This document shows positions 29,994-38,141 of a DNA stretch of 64,000 nucleotides, piece by piece. Position numbers and translations under genes: made by a program. Source of the DNA: Salinisphaera orenii subsp. halophila YIM 95161 (GTDB taxonomy: Bacteria; Pseudomonadota; Gammaproteobacteria; Nevskiales; Salinisphaeraceae). The notes under the pieces are model-generated. The model was not told the DNA's origin and did no database searches. It saw only the letters and a program-made list of their open reading frames with translations. The DNA lies in the NCBI RefSeq assembly GCF_003732545.1, contig NZ_AYKF01000002.1:36291-100290 (forward strand), written 5' to 3'. Numbering within the stretch: position 1 is the stretch's first letter; each line of letters begins with the position of its first letter.

Positions 29994-32216
29994 TCAGGCC
30001 GAACCGTTCCAGCGCAGCGGCACGGCGCGCAGACGCTGACCGGTGGCGTCGAACACCGCGTTCGCGATCGCCGCCGGGATCGGCACGGACGCCGGTTCGC
30101 CGGCACCGGTGGAGGGCTGGTCCGGCCGGTCGATGAGCGCGATCTCGACCTCGGGCATCTCCGGAAAGGTCAGGATCGGATAGCCGGCCCAGTCGAGACT
30201 GGTCACGCCGGTCCGATCCCACGTCACCGCCTCCTTCAGCGTGCGACCGACCGCCTGCATCACGTTGCCCTCGATCTGGTTCTCCAGCCCGTCGGGGTTC
30301 ACGATCAGGCCGCAGTCGTGGGCCACCACGACCCGGCGCACCCGGATGCCGTCGCCGTCGCTCACCTCCACTTCGGCAACCACAGCCACGTAGGCGAATT
30401 CGTTCTCGTAGCGCGCAAAGGCCATGCCGCGGCCGGTCCGCGGCGTCGGCGCGCTGTCTTCACGGCGCTGCGGCGACACGCGCGCCTGCCAGCCGGCGCG
30501 ATCGGCGACGGTCTCGATGACGGCACGGGCGCGCGGATCGTCGAGATGGTCCAGCCGAAACGCCACCGGATCACGCTCGGCCGCCGCGGCCAGCTCGTCG
30601 ATGAACGATTCGTTGGCGAAGCTGTTCTGGATCGCCCCGAGCGTGCGCAGCGCGGAGCAGCGCAGCAGGGCGTCGGCCACATCCACCCAGCGCGTGCTCA
30701 CCCGATAGGCGTCGAACCGATAGTCGGCCGGCGCGTTGCGGTCGCCGCCGACATAGCGGTCGCTCGCGTGCGTGCCGTGCACAAGATTGCCGGCCAGCAC
30801 ATTGCGCGCGCCCGCCCCGCCGCCGGGCCGCGTGAGATGCGACGGCGTGAGATTCTCGAACGCCCAGGCCGCGACGCGGCCGTCCTTCACCCGCCCGCGC
30901 AGTTGCATGCGCATCGCCGGCCCCTTGGGCGCCCAGCCGTGTTCGTCGGCCCGGCTCCACTGCAGCCGCACGGGGCGCCCGATGGCCTGCGACACCAGCG
31001 CCGCATCCGCGGCCACGTCGTCCGCACCGTTGTGGCCGTAGCAGCCGGAGCCCTCGACATAGATCACCCGCACGGCGCGCTCGTCGCGATCCAGCAGGTC
31101 CGCCAGCGCCGAGCGCAACGGGTAGACGCCCTGGGTGGCGGACCAGATGGTGGCGCTGTCCTCGCGCACATCCGCGAGCGCACAGGACGGCCCGATCGAA
31201 TCGTGAATCTGGAACGGCCAGTCGTACTCCGCCGAGAGGACGTCGTCGCCGTCGCCGAGCGCGGCCTCCACGTCACCGGCTTCGGCGCTCACGCGCCCCG
31301 TACCCGCCGCCGCATCGAAGGCGGCGAAGGGCGTATCGGCGTCGGGCATCGGCTCGAGATCCGCCCACTGCACCGACAGATCGTCGGCCGCCTGCATCGC
31401 CGCCCATTCCGTGGCCGCGGCCACCGCCACGAACGCGCCGCGCTGGACGATCTCGACGTTCTTGCCGACGCTATCGCGGTCGATGGACGCCACGGCGGGC
31501 GTGCGGACCGTACCGGTCGTCGGCGGACGCACCACCCGGGCGTGCCACATATCCGCAAGCCGCAGGTCCTGCAGATAATTGAAACGGCCGGCGACCTTGT
31601 CGGGAATATCCACGCGCGGCACGGATCGGCCGACGAAACGCCGCGCCTCGGGCGCCTCGGCGTCGGAATCGACCGGCGCGTCGAAGCCGGCCTCGTCGAT
31701 GAGGTCGGCGTAACGCAGCACGCGCGACTTGTCGCCGTCGACACGGATCTCTCCGTCGGCGGCGACCAGCCGGGACGACGCCACGTCGAGCCGGTCCGCG
31801 GCCTTGGCCAGCAGCAGTCCGCGCGCCGTGGCCGCCGCCGCGCGCAGACGCGCCCCGCCCTGCTGGATCGTCTTGCTGCCGGCGGTGTATCCCTGATCCG
31901 GCGTCAGCGCCGTATCGCCCTGCACGATCTCGGTGGTATCGAAGTGCACGGCCAGCGCATCGGCCACGATCTGACGCAGCGCGGTTTCCACCCCGGTGCC
32001 GAGCTCGACCTTGCCGCTGTAGACGATGACACGGCCGTCATCGGTCACCGCCAGCCATGCATGCACCCGATCCGTGCCCAGCGGCTTGTCGATTGCGGCG
32101 CGCGGTTCGACGGTGCGCGCCGCCAGCGCGAGCGGCCCGCCCGCAAAATTGAAGCCCACCAGTAGCGCACCCGCGCCCTGGAGAAAATGGCGGCGTGAAA
32201 GCGTCGGCGTGTTCAT
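29994..32216 (-). CDS. Molybdenum hydroxylase large subunit (IorB-like), Tat-exported
   Basis: 740 residues of the xanthine dehydrogenase/isoquinoline 1-oxidoreductase beta family, oxidising an aldehyde or N-heterocycle at a molybdenum cytosine-dinucleotide centre. The N-terminus has a twin-arginine signal (LSRRHFLQGAGALLVGFNFAG), so it acts in the periplasm. Cofactor motifs include GQ-like KTIQQGGARLR, EGSGCYGHNGADD, and the catalytic C-terminal Glu in GAGEPASVPIPAAI. ATG at 32216 overlaps the small-subunit stop by four bases. No FAD subunit or cytochrome is nearby. Substrate unknown. Confidence 0.9.
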   Translation of the reverse strand: MNTPTLSRRHFLQGAGALLVGFNFAGGPLALAARTVEPRAAIDKPLGTDRVHAWLAVTDDGRVIVYSGKVELGTGVETALRQIVADALAVHFDTTEIVQGDTALTPDQGYTAGSKTIQQGGARLRAAAATARGLLLAKAADRLDVASSRLVAADGEIRVDGDKSRVLRYADLIDEAGFDAPVDSDAEAPEARRFVGRSVPRVDIPDKVAGRFNYLQDLRLADMWHARVVRPPTTGTVRTPAVASIDRDSVGKNVEIVQRGAFVAVAAATEWAAMQAADDLSVQWADLEPMPDADTPFAAFDAAAGTGRVSAEAGDVEAALGDGDDVLSAEYDWPFQIHDSIGPSCALADVREDSATIWSATQGVYPLRSALADLLDRDERAVRVIYVEGSGCYGHNGADDVAADAALVSQAIGRPVRLQWSRADEHGWAPKGPAMRMQLRGRVKDGRVAAWAFENLTPSHLTRPGGGAGARNVLAGNLVHGTHASDRYVGGDRNAPADYRFDAYRVSTRWVDVADALLRCSALRTLGAIQNSFANESFIDELAAAAERDPVAFRLDHLDDPRARAVIETVADRAGWQARVSPQRREDSAPTPRTGRGMAFARYENEFAYVAVVAEVEVSDGDGIRVRRVVVAHDCGLIVNPDGLENQIEGNVMQAVGRTLKEAVTWDRTGVTSLDWAGYPILTFPEMPEVEIALIDRPDQPSTGAGEPASVPIPAAIANAVFDATGQRLRAVPLRWNGSA

Positions 32217-32680
32217 GCGGACCTCCGCTCGGCGGCCCGCTCCACCGCGTTCACGATGCGCCGGTGCGTACCGCAGCCGCAGAGATTGGAGGCAAGCGCC
32301 TGCTTGATCGCGGCTCGCGAGGGCCGCGGGGTACGCTCGAGCAGCGCGTGGGCCGACATGATCATGCCGGTGATGCAGAAACCGCACTGCACCGCCTGTT
32401 CGTCAATGAAGGCCTGCTGCAACGGATCGAGCCGATCGCCGTCGGCCAGCCCCTCGAGCGTCAGAATCGGCTGCTCGGCCGCGGCCACGACCGGCACCAC
32501 GCACGACGGCGTGGCCTCGCCGTCCATCACCACCATGCAGGCGCCGCACTGCGCCTTGCCACAGCCGTAGCGGGTCGCGGTGAGGCCGAGCTCGTTGCGC
32601 AGCACGTACAGCAACGGCGTTTCGGGCGCCACATCGACCTCGCGGGTCTCGTCATTGACGCGAAGCGTGAACTGGGCCAT
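32213..32680 (-). CDS. [2Fe-2S] small subunit of molybdenum hydroxylase (IorA-like)
   Basis: 155 residues carrying electrons from the molybdenum site. A plant-type ferredoxin cluster uses Cys40, Cys45, Cys48 and Cys60 (YGCGKAQCGACMV); the second cluster uses Cys99, Cys102, Cys134 and Cys136 (QCGFCITGM and NLCGCGTHRRI). ATG at 32680 gives the normal N-terminus MAQFTLRVND. It has no export signal and probably travels with the large subunit's Tat signal. First gene of a two-gene operon. Confidence 0.92.
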   Translation of the reverse strand: MAQFTLRVNDETREVDVAPETPLLYVLRNELGLTATRYGCGKAQCGACMVVMDGEATPSCVVPVVAAAEQPILTLEGLADGDRLDPLQQAFIDEQAVQCGFCITGMIMSAHALLERTPRPSRAAIKQALASNLCGCGTHRRIVNAVERAAERRSA

Positions 32681-33132
32681 CGAAGTCTCCGGGGCATCGC
32701 GCGGCCACGTGGTCCGCGCCGCTGTCCTTCGGCACGTATACGAGCGGGCGCGCCTGGGGTTGCAGTGCGTTATCGGCGCATCCTCGCACGCACCGGCCAG
32801 CGCCACGCGAACGGTGGCACGCCACTCGCCGAAACGCCAGCCGGTACGAGCCGCCGTGCTGCCGCTTCGGACGCCATGCCATCGCGTATCGAGCGGCACC
32901 GGGTCGCGGGCGAGCGCGGCAACCGGCAACCCTCAAGCGCGTGTGCCCGAGGGAAGAGCGCCTGAAGTGCCGCGTACCTAATGCCGCTGGTGGAAGTTTG
33001 GATGACACGGCCAATATCCGACCGCCACTGGGGGTGCCGCGCAACGACCCCCGCCCGGCCGGACACGGATACGTTTACAGGCGTCTTCGGCACATAGGTC
33101 GGGCCGGACCCTGGTTCCTTCGAGCGAAGGAG
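32681..33132. other. Gene-free spacer
   Basis: About 450 GC-rich bases upstream of the hydroxylase operon and downstream of the methionine aminopeptidase gene. No convincing gene or terminator; it must contain the hydroxylase promoter but no strong hexamers stand out. Confidence 0.45.
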
Positions 33133-33891
33133 CTAAGCGGCTGTCCGCCCCTGCGTGGCAACGATCGGCGCGCCGTCGGTCACGATCACGGTGTGTTCGA
33201 ACTGGGCCGAGCGGCTGTCCGGATCGCCGTCCAGCGTCCAGCCGTCATCCGTTTCCGATACGAACGTGCTGCGCGTCGACAGAAACGGCTCCACCGCGAT
33301 CACCTGCCCGTACCCCAGCCGGCGGCGATCCTTACGATCGTAGAAACCGACAATGCTCTCCGGCGCTTCGTGCAGCGACCGGCCGAGGCCGTGGCCGGCG
33401 AGATTCTCGATCACCTTCAAGCGATGCGATTTCGCCACGCGCTCGATGGTCTTACCGATCCTGTTGATCCGCGCGCCCGCCCGCACCTCGGCCAGCGCAC
33501 GCTCTAACGCCAGCTCGGCGGCCCCACATAGCGACGCGTTCGCCTCGGCCACGGGGGCAACCACCGTGGTACCGCCCGTATCGGCAAAATAGCCGTCGCG
33601 CTCGGCCGACACATCGACATTCACGATATCGCCCGCGCCGATCACCCGGGCGCCGGGCACGCCATGTGCGGCCTCTTCGTTCACGCTGATGCAGGTAAAA
33701 CCCGGGAAGTCGTAGCAGCTCATCGGCGCCGACGTCGCCCCGAGGCGCGACAGCATCTGCCCGCCGAGTTCATCCAGTTCGGCGGTCGTCATACCGGGTT
33801 CGACCGAGGCCAGCATGGCGTCGCAGATTTCAGCGACGATGCGACCGATGGCGAGAATGGCGTCAAGGTCGTGTTGATTCTCGATGGTCAT
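33133..33891 (-). CDS. map: Type I methionine aminopeptidase
   Basis: Removes N-terminal methionine. 252 residues. The five metal ligands are visible in order: Asp in NVDVSAE, Asp in YFADTGGTT, His in GHGLGRSLHE, Glu in IAVEPFLS and Glu in SAQFEHTVIV. The residue after SAER and the C-terminal sequence diverge from the housekeeping E. coli enzyme and the gene is not beside rpsB, so this may be a second, accessory copy. It is the last normal-composition gene before the AT-richer island. Confidence 0.9.
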   Translation of the reverse strand: MTIENQHDLDAILAIGRIVAEICDAMLASVEPGMTTAELDELGGQMLSRLGATSAPMSCYDFPGFTCISVNEEAAHGVPGARVIGAGDIVNVDVSAERDGYFADTGGTTVVAPVAEANASLCGAAELALERALAEVRAGARINRIGKTIERVAKSHRLKVIENLAGHGLGRSLHEAPESIVGFYDRKDRRRLGYGQVIAVEPFLSTRSTFVSETDDGWTLDGDPDSRSAQFEHTVIVTDGAPIVATQGRTAA

Positions 33892-33914
33892 TGGAGTTTT
33901 GAAGGCGCTCGAAA

Positions 33915-33979
33915 CCCTAATGATACCGAGTGCTTTAGCTGGACGCCGTACACAGGTACCGAGACTCTCGGCGTTAGCT
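33915..33979 (-). other. Candidate integron attC site (site A, degenerate)
   Basis: Read on the minus strand: R'' AGCTAAC (33979-33973), L'' CCGAG, about 36 bases, L' CTCGG (33930-33926), and a degenerate R' ATTAGGG. The R'' and the flanking bases (GAGCTAACGCC, 33980-33970) are exactly complementary to the R' end of site B (GGCGTTAGCTC, 36107-36097), as expected for the two ends of one gene cassette. The R' lacks the invariant G, so this site may be decayed. Confidence 0.5.
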
Positions 33980-34117
33980 CAGAAATTCGTGGCGCTCCTA
34001 ATCGTGTCTGACCCCTTTTCTTCCTCTTATGGCAGACGAGGTCGGACGGTAATCCTCCCAAGAATTAACGCGGGTCAGAAGTGGAATGTTCTCGTACCCT
34101 GAACCGAGGAGGTTCCC

Positions 34118-34384
34118 GTGAAGAAATCTCGCTACACCGACAGCCAGATCCTGGCCATCCTGAAACAAGCCGAGGCCGGCACGCCGGTGCCAGAGCTTTG
34201 TCGTGAACACGGCATGAGCTCAGCCACGTTCTACAAGTGGCGCAGCAAGTACGGCGGCATGGACGCCTCGCTCATGGCCCGCATGAAAGAGATCGAGGAC
34301 GAAAACCGGCGGCCCAAGAAGATGTATGCCGAAGAACGGCTCAAGGCCGAGATCGTCCAGGATGCGCTCACAAAAAAGTGGTAA
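34118..34384 (+). CDS. IS3-family transposase OrfA
   Basis: 88 residues, helix-turn-helix DNA-binding protein: [42 protein letters not shown], then a leucine-zipper-like tail [17 protein letters not shown]. It is preceded by GAGGAGG. One family-conserved Leu in [14 protein letters not shown] is Pro here ([12 protein letters not shown]), which might weaken the coiled coil. Ends in TAA at 34382. Confidence 0.9.
   Translation: MKKSRYTDSQILAILKQAEAGTPVPELCREHGMSSATFYKWRSKYGGMDASLMARMKEIEDENRRPKKMYAEERLKAEIVQDALTKKW
34372..34378 (+). promoter_or_regulatory. Programmed -1 frameshift site AAAAAAG
   Basis: Heptamer A AAA AAG in the orfA frame, eight bases before the orfA stop. A -1 slip joins orfA to the orfB frame, giving T-K-K-V-V-R-P-S and the OrfAB fusion transposase. 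Confidence 0.75.
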
Positions 34385-35208
34385 GGCCATCTCGCCGCCG
34401 CGAGATGGCCCAACGCAGTGTGGCCGAGCGTAGCTTGAGTATCCGTCTGGCCTGTGCCGCCTTTTCGATCAGTGCCACATGCTATCGCTACCAGCCCCGA
34501 TTATCGGATGAAAACGCCGAGATCGCGGACTGGCTGATGCGTCTGACCGAGACGCATCGCCGCTGGGGTTTTGGCTTGTGCTTTTTGTACCTGCGCAACG
34601 TCAAAGGCTTCGGCTGGAACCACAAGCGGGTGTATCGGATCTATCGCGAGCTTGAACTGAATCTGCGGATCAAACCGCGCAAGCGCTTGCGACGCAAGAT
34701 CCCGGATAAACTGGCGAAGCCCCCCGAGGCCATCAACCAGATCTGGTCCATGGATTTCATGCACGACCAGCTGAGCGATGGCCGTGGCTTCCGGTTGTTC
34801 AACGTCATCGACGACTACAACCGGGAAGGCCTGGGGATCGAAGTCGACCTGTCGCTGCCGTCGGCACGTGTCATCCGCAGTCTGGAGCAGATCATCGAAT
34901 GGCGCGGCAAACCCAAGTCGATCCGCTGTGACAACGGTCCGGAATACATCAGCGGACCATTGACCGCCTGGGCCGAAAAGCACGGCATCACGCTGCAATA
35001 CATCCAGCCCGGCAAACCCCAGCAGAATGCCTACGTCGAGCGTTACAACCGCACGGTTCGAACCGATTGGCTAAGCCAATGCCTGTTCGAATCGATCGCT
35101 GACGTTCAGAACGCGGCGACCGAATGGCTCTGGACTTACAATAACGAGCGCCCGAACATGGCACTCGGCGGCATCACGCCCAAGCAGAAATTGGGCATAG
35201 CCGCTTAG
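34375..35208 (+). CDS. IS3-family transposase OrfB (DDE integrase)
   Basis: Catalytic part of the OrfAB transposase, read by -1 frameshift from orfA; an internal ATG at 34405 exists. The rve-type DDE triad is present: Asp in [10 protein letters not shown], Asp in [10 protein letters not shown], and Glu in [13 protein letters not shown]. The N-terminal HTH_21 region ([16 protein letters not shown]) and the C-terminal [19 protein letters not shown] are intact. No internal stop, so the element could still be active. Confidence 0.9.
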   Translation, partial: KVVRPSRRREMAQRSVAERSLSIRLACAAFSISATCYRYQPRLSDENAEIADWLMRLTETHRRWGFGLCFLYLRNVKGFGWNHKRVYRIYRELELNLRIKPRKRLRRKIPDKLAKPPEAINQIWSMDFMHDQLSDGRGFRLFNVIDDYNREGLGIEVDLSLPSARVIRSLEQIIEWRGKPKSIRCDNGPEYISGPLTAWAEKHGITLQYIQPGKPQQNAYVERYNRTVRTDWLSQCLFESIADVQNAATEWLWTYNNERPNMALGGITPKQKLGIAA

Positions 35209-35252
35209 CTCCACTTTTGGCTCGCGTTAAAAATGGGGGATTACCATACCAA

Positions 35253-36083
35253 CTAGCCCCCGCCAGTTCGATACGGGCGTTCCTTAAAATTCAAAGCCGC
35301 TGATTCGATTTCTCTGATCAAGGTTAGACAGCGTGCTGAACACTCATCCTCTGAATGCTGGAGCTCCATCACTATCCTTTCCATTACGGATTCGATCGCT
35401 CCCCACATGGCCTGTGCTGTTTCGTATACGACTAAGTCGTGCTTTTCATCTAACGAAAATTCTCGTTCAATTCGGCGAACCGTCTTTAGCGTTTCATCTA
35501 GCGAGGTTACTGCGGCAGATTCGACGGCTTGGTGTTGCAGAAGACTTTCGAACCGATCTAATCTTTCCAGCATGTAAGTTTGGAAATCCCCCTGCGGCTG
35601 CAAGTCTTTCATGACTTTGCTTTTAGCAGCTCTGTATACGGGGTTGTCCGGTTCAGAGTCGCCAAGCGCCGCCTTCGCCATACCTTCCAACGCAGGAGCG
35701 AGCTTTCTAACACCGGCCATATCATTTACATAAAAAATGGTTCGCTCGTCGGAAATATCAAAAGGAAGGTGAGTGCCTTCCTCAGCTAACGAAATGACAG
35801 GAAGTCTGGCGGAATGCCTGACGGCCAATTCGTACATCACGTTAGGATTTAGCGTCGTCAAATTGGCGATCACGAGCTCGTCCTCTAGTAGATGCTCAAT
35901 AACTTGGCTAGTAATCGATCCTGGCGTATCGATTCGGTGAGCGACGTACACCGTGAGGTCGAGCGCTTTACACGCGGGCTCGATAACAGTGTCGATCAGT
36001 CCGTCCGCGGAACGACGCACCGCGGAACCGTCCGTTCCAATTGGCGTGACTACGAAGCATTTTTTCGATTCGCTTTTGGCCAT
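35253..36083 (-). CDS. TIR/nucleoside-deoxyribosyltransferase-like domain protein
   Basis: 276 residues. Residues ~8-135 form a TIR-like/nucleoside 2-deoxyribosyltransferase-like Rossmann domain: CFVVTPIGTDGSAVRRSADG, VIEPACKAL, a PGSITSQVIEHLLEDELVIANLT segment, and NPNVMYELAVRHSARLPVISL, whose Glu is the likely catalytic residue. The C-terminal half (about 150-276) is helical, with no recognised domain. Such domains are common NAD- or nucleotide-targeting effectors in bacterial immunity; that role is only inferred here. Base composition is far more AT-rich than the surroundings. It starts 15-20 bases from a candidate attC end, like an integron cassette gene, and the IS lies just after its stop. 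Confidence 0.75.
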   Translation of the reverse strand: MAKSESKKCFVVTPIGTDGSAVRRSADGLIDTVIEPACKALDLTVYVAHRIDTPGSITSQVIEHLLEDELVIANLTTLNPNVMYELAVRHSARLPVISLAEEGTHLPFDISDERTIFYVNDMAGVRKLAPALEGMAKAALGDSEPDNPVYRAAKSKVMKDLQPQGDFQTYMLERLDRFESLLQHQAVESAAVTSLDETLKTVRRIEREFSLDEKHDLVVYETAQAMWGAIESVMERIVMELQHSEDECSARCLTLIREIESAALNFKERPYRTGGG

Positions 36084-36097
36084 ATTTATTTCTTAAG

Positions 36098-36222
36098 AGC
36101 TAACGCCACCCAGTTAAGCGGCGTCAGGCACAAACTGGCCCATAGCACGCCCTACCTGAGTGCCACGTTTCATAAAACATCCTATGAAGTAAATAGCGTC
36201 CGCTTCAACGGGCTGTTAGACG
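36098..36222 (-). other. Candidate integron attC site (site B)
   Basis: Read on the minus strand: R'' GTCTAAC (36222-36216), L''-region AGCCCGTTGAAGCGG, about 75 bases of centre, then CCGCTTAACTGGGTGGC and R' GTTAGCT (36104-36098). The arms pair as an imperfect inverted repeat (AAGCGG with CCGCTT, plus CTAAC with GTTAG), the hallmark of attC. Length 125 bases is within the known range. R' departs from GTTRRRY at one base. Confidence 0.6.
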
Positions 36223-36440
36223 ACACTGGACGACTCCCAGATCGCTAGCGTCGATTAAGCAGATAAAGACTCGAAAGTCCGAAGACCGAAGTGGCTGCGT
36301 GATGTCGCATCAACTTCGTTATGCGCCAGCTCGCTGTCACTTCGTAATTATCATGCTTTTGCGGCTTTTCCTACCCTAAATTCGTCGAATGCGCCTCTAA
36401 ATCCGAGTGTTGTTTAACGCCGATTCGACGACAACTGTCT

Positions 36441-36523
36441 ATCTAACACGCATCGGCCTTCTCTACATAGCGCCATAACGCCTCTTTGATTTGCGCGTAT
36501 TAGAGGCAAAAGGTGTGTTAGGT
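36441..36523 (-). other. Candidate integron attC site (site C)
   Basis: Read on the minus strand: R'' ACCTAAC (36523-36517) followed by ACACC, and R' GTGTTAGAT with GTTAGAT at 36447-36441. Both cores match RYYYAAC and GTTRRRY. Inside is a separate GCCTCT/AGAGGC hairpin. Length 83 bases. A further GTTAAAC (36418-36412) could be an alternative R'. The cassette between sites C and B has no obvious gene. Confidence 0.5.
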
Positions 36524-36627
36524 CAACCTTCCGGCATGACCAAATTGTCGCCCCACCCCTTATTGATCGCTGAGCATGACTCGACTCCCGGTGCCGAATA
36601 TCGCACGCACACGTGACCGACACAAGA

Positions 36628-36649
36628 AAGCCCGCGCGAAGCGGGCTTT
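36628..36649 (-). terminator. Rho-independent terminator of the gst gene
   Basis: Nine-base stem AAAGCCCGC / GCGGGCTTT (36628-36636 with 36641-36649), 4-base loop. On the minus strand it is followed by TTTCTTG. Lies about 50 bases past the gst stop and marks the right edge of the AT-richer island. Confidence 0.7.
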
Positions 36650-36700
36650 CCTGATTAAACGCTCGGTTTCGTCACGTTGCCCGCGGACGGGCTCGGCGCA

Positions 36701-37393
36701 TCAACGCTTTTCGTACTGCTTGTTACCGAACATGTTCTCGAAGGCCTCGTTGTCAGTCAGGTCGGTCTTGTGGTCCTGCAGCACGCGCAAGCCGGCCTTG
36801 ACGTTGTCGCGGTCGCCGATCATCTCGAACCAGCGGCGGACGTTCGGGTAGTCATCGATGTTCACGCCCTGGGTCTCGGCGCTGCGCAGCCACGGCCAGG
36901 TGGCGATGTCGGCGATGGAGTAGTCGTTGCCGGCCAGGAACTTGTGCTCCGCCAGCCGGCGGTCCATGACGCCGTAGATGCGGTTGGCTTCGTTTTCGTA
37001 GCGCTTGACGGCGTACTCGATCTTTTCCGGCGCATAACGGTTGAAGTGGTGCGCCTGGCCGAGCATGGGGCCGACGCTGGCCATCTGGAACATGAGCCAC
37101 TGCATGACGTCGTGGCGCTTGACCGTGTCCTCCGGCAGCAGGCGGCCGGTCTTTTCGGCCAGGTAGATGAGCATGGCGCCGGATTCGAACATCGCGTACG
37201 GCTTGCCGTTCGGGCCGTCCTGGTCGACCATCGCCGGGATCTTGTTGTTGGGGCTGATCTTAAGGAAGTCCTCGCCGAACTGGTCGCCCTTGCCGATGTT
37301 GATCGGGTGGGCCGTGTATTCCAGCCCGATTTCCTCAAGCATGATGTGGACCTTGTGGCCGTTGGGCGTGGTCCAGGTGTAGAGATCGATCAT
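36701..37393 (-). CDS. Glutathione S-transferase family protein, YfcG/Nu-class-like
   Basis: 230 residues, cytoplasmic. The thioredoxin-fold N-domain begins MIDLYTWTTPNGHKVHIMLEE, with TTPNG instead of an active Cys, as in the YfcG/YghU disulfide-bond oxidoreductases; NKIPAMVDQDG and FESGAMLIYLAEKTG make the glutathione site. The C-terminal helical domain contains LAGNDYSIADIATWPWL. ATG at 37393 matches the family N-terminus; an upstream extension would be spurious. Divergent from the next gene. Confidence 0.9.
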   Translation of the reverse strand: MIDLYTWTTPNGHKVHIMLEEIGLEYTAHPINIGKGDQFGEDFLKISPNNKIPAMVDQDGPNGKPYAMFESGAMLIYLAEKTGRLLPEDTVKRHDVMQWLMFQMASVGPMLGQAHHFNRYAPEKIEYAVKRYENEANRIYGVMDRRLAEHKFLAGNDYSIADIATWPWLRSAETQGVNIDDYPNVRRWFEMIGDRDNVKAGLRVLQDHKTDLTDNEAFENMFGNKQYEKR

Positions 37394-37502
37394 GGTGTGT
37401 CCTTGCCTTGCGGCTTGTGTGGATCCGAACACGGCCTAACGTTGTCTAGATGACGACGCTTTTCAACCCGGCCAACCCGCCACCCCGGCGAAGGAGTGCG
37501 CC

Positions 37503-38141
37503 ATGCATGTATTGATTGTCGGTTCCCACGGCCAGATCGGACAGCGGCTCGTGCGCGTGATGAACGGCACCGAACACACGACCCGCGCGATGATCCGTCA
37601 CGCCACCCAGCGCGCCGAAATGCAGTCGCTCGGCGCGACCGAGGTGGTAATCGGTGACATCGAGGGCGACGTAAGCGAGGCACTCGATGGCTGCGACGCC
37701 GTGGTGTTCACAGCCGGCTCGGGCGCAGAAACGCCGCCGGAAAAGACCGAGGACGTGGACCGCAACGGCGCGATCTCGATCATGGACCAGGCCGTGGCAG
37801 CCGGCGTACGCCGCTTCGTGATCGTCTCGTCCATGAACGCCGACACGCCCGAGAACGGGCCGGAACACATGCAGCACTATTTCGCGGCAAAGAAGGCGGC
37901 CGACGACCATCTGCGCTCGACCGATTTGGAATACACAATCGTGCGCCCGGGCCGGCTGACGGACGACGCAGGCACGGGGCGCGTGGCCATCGCCAAGACG
38001 CTGAACCGCTACGGTGAAGTACCGCGCGATGACGTGGCCGACGTACTCTACACCGTGCTCAGTTCGCCCAACACCGTCGGCCGCAGCTTCGAGTTGCTGG
38101 CCGGCGACACGCCTGTCGAGAAAGCCGTTCGCGGCGTCTGA
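37503..38141 (+). CDS. NAD(P)-binding oxidoreductase, atypical SDR (SDR_a5-like)
   Basis: 212 residues. Rossmann start VLIVGSHGQIGQRLVRVM gives the GxxGxxG nucleotide site, then VVIGDIEGDVSEALDGCDAVVFTAGSG, FVIVSSMNAD and YTIVRPGRLTDDAGTG. These fit NAD(P)H-binding atypical short-chain dehydrogenases of the NmrA/YwnB type. Substrate unknown. An AAGGAG lies just upstream of the ATG. Its stop overlaps the following ATG by one base (TGATG), so the two genes are coupled. Confidence 0.85.
   Translation: MHVLIVGSHGQIGQRLVRVMNGTEHTTRAMIRHATQRAEMQSLGATEVVIGDIEGDVSEALDGCDAVVFTAGSGAETPPEKTEDVDRNGAISIMDQAVAAGVRRFVIVSSMNADTPENGPEHMQHYFAAKKAADDHLRSTDLEYTIVRPGRLTDDAGTGRVAIAKTLNRYGEVPRDDVADVLYTVLSSPNTVGRSFELLAGDTPVEKAVRGV

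Larger units (their letters stand above)
34048..35245 (+). mobile_element. IS3-family insertion sequence
   Basis: About 1.2 kb. Imperfect terminal inverted repeats: GGTAATCC(T)CCC at the left and GGATTACC at the right, extending inward as TTAACGCG.G.CA.AAGTGGA on both sides. Encodes overlapping orfA and orfB with a frameshift site, the standard IS3 plan (IS407-like group by protein similarity). No direct target repeat is seen: GAC flanks the left and ATA the right. It lies seven bases beyond the stop of the TIR-like gene. Confidence 0.85.

Noticed and set aside
36312..36330. Fourth attC-like core (GTTATGC)
   Set aside because: No matching partner core at the right distance and no paired arms.
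36414..36623. A 69-residue frame on the minus strand right of the gst terminator
   Set aside because: It runs through candidate attC site C and shows no protein-like pattern or ribosome site.
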